Under the pieces are notes generated by a model. That model saw only the letters and a list, made by a program, of their open reading frames with translations. It did no database searches and was not told where the DNA came from. Below are positions 63,952 through 64,000 of a stretch of 64,000 nt of DNA, in pieces; within the stretch, counting starts at the first letter, position 1, and each line of letters opens with the position of its first letter. The translations under genes and the position numbers were made by a program. The stretch spans positions 186,001-250,000 of the forward strand of contig NZ_CABVHK010000008.1 in assembly GCF_902497785.1 (NCBI RefSeq). Direction: 5' to 3'. This DNA is from Pseudomonas fluorescens. GTDB taxonomy: Bacteria > Pseudomonadota > Gammaproteobacteria > Pseudomonadales > Pseudomonadaceae.

Positions 63952-64000
63952 GACGATTCTCCCGAAGTTTTCTTCAGGCATGGCGAGGCCGGACCGCTGA

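Overview
The window is ordinary core chromosome of a fluorescent-group Pseudomonas. The algB-kinB pair, dgcP, ampDh2, the Zur/Znu cluster, the aa3 oxidase (cta) operon and the dprA-tsaC-qor-hemF-aroE block are all characteristic of that genus, GC content is high, and the gaps are full of short palindromic repeats (REP/REPIN) typical of P. fluorescens relatives. Many neighbours are ones I remember as near-origin genes of P. aeruginosa (PA0021-PA0032, PA0103-PA0114, PA5479-PA5502), so this is probably a rearranged origin-proximal segment. I see no prophage, insertion sequence, integron, CRISPR array, tRNA or rRNA.

Layout. 0-11.7 kb: DNA processing (dprA), tRNA t6A synthesis (tsaC), quinone reductase, haem and shikimate steps (hemF, aroE), then a choline-sulfate island: SulP transporter, a choline-binding protein gene broken by one stop codon, choline sulfatase betC and a divergent LysR regulator. 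11.9-18 kb: citrate transporter with a leader peptide and a CA-rich Hfq/Crc-like motif, TerC, Na/Pi cotransporter and an M16 peptidase. 18-26 kb: a DUF5924/DUF2914 membrane protein, a four-gene MCE (Mla/Pqi-like) lipid-transport operon, a nucleoside-recognition membrane protein and gltP. 26-33 kb: Ivy lysozyme inhibitor, DUF1328, algB-kinB, EAL protein and ampDh2. 33-43.5 kb: dgcP, a nuclease/phosphatase, dsbA, cytochromes c4 and c5, engB, the ErsA small RNA, polA and thrB. 43.6-52.5 kb: zinc uptake (znuA, zur-znuC-znuB), a lipoprotein, a large catalase and metNIQ. 52.6-61.3 kb: the complete aa3 cytochrome c oxidase operon with its haem A, copper and SURF1 assembly factors. 61.6-64 kb: a conserved unknown protein and a second SulP transporter.

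How the parts work together. Cytochromes c4/c5, DsbA and the cta operon serve periplasmic electron transfer and redox folding. The Znu genes and Zur form one zinc homeostasis unit around a divergent operator. KinB-AlgB, DgcP, the EAL protein and ErsA are all linked, in relatives, to envelope or exopolysaccharide control.

No large unknown system is visible. The best leads are small: a 33-codon ORF with a strong ribosome site downstream of a sigma54-like element before algB; a hairpin-rich stretch and an orphan terminator in the 714-bp gap between ivy and gltP; the choX nonsense codon; a PolA that lacks the two acidic residues of proofreading motif I; and a REPIN subfamily whose internal spacer is conserved.
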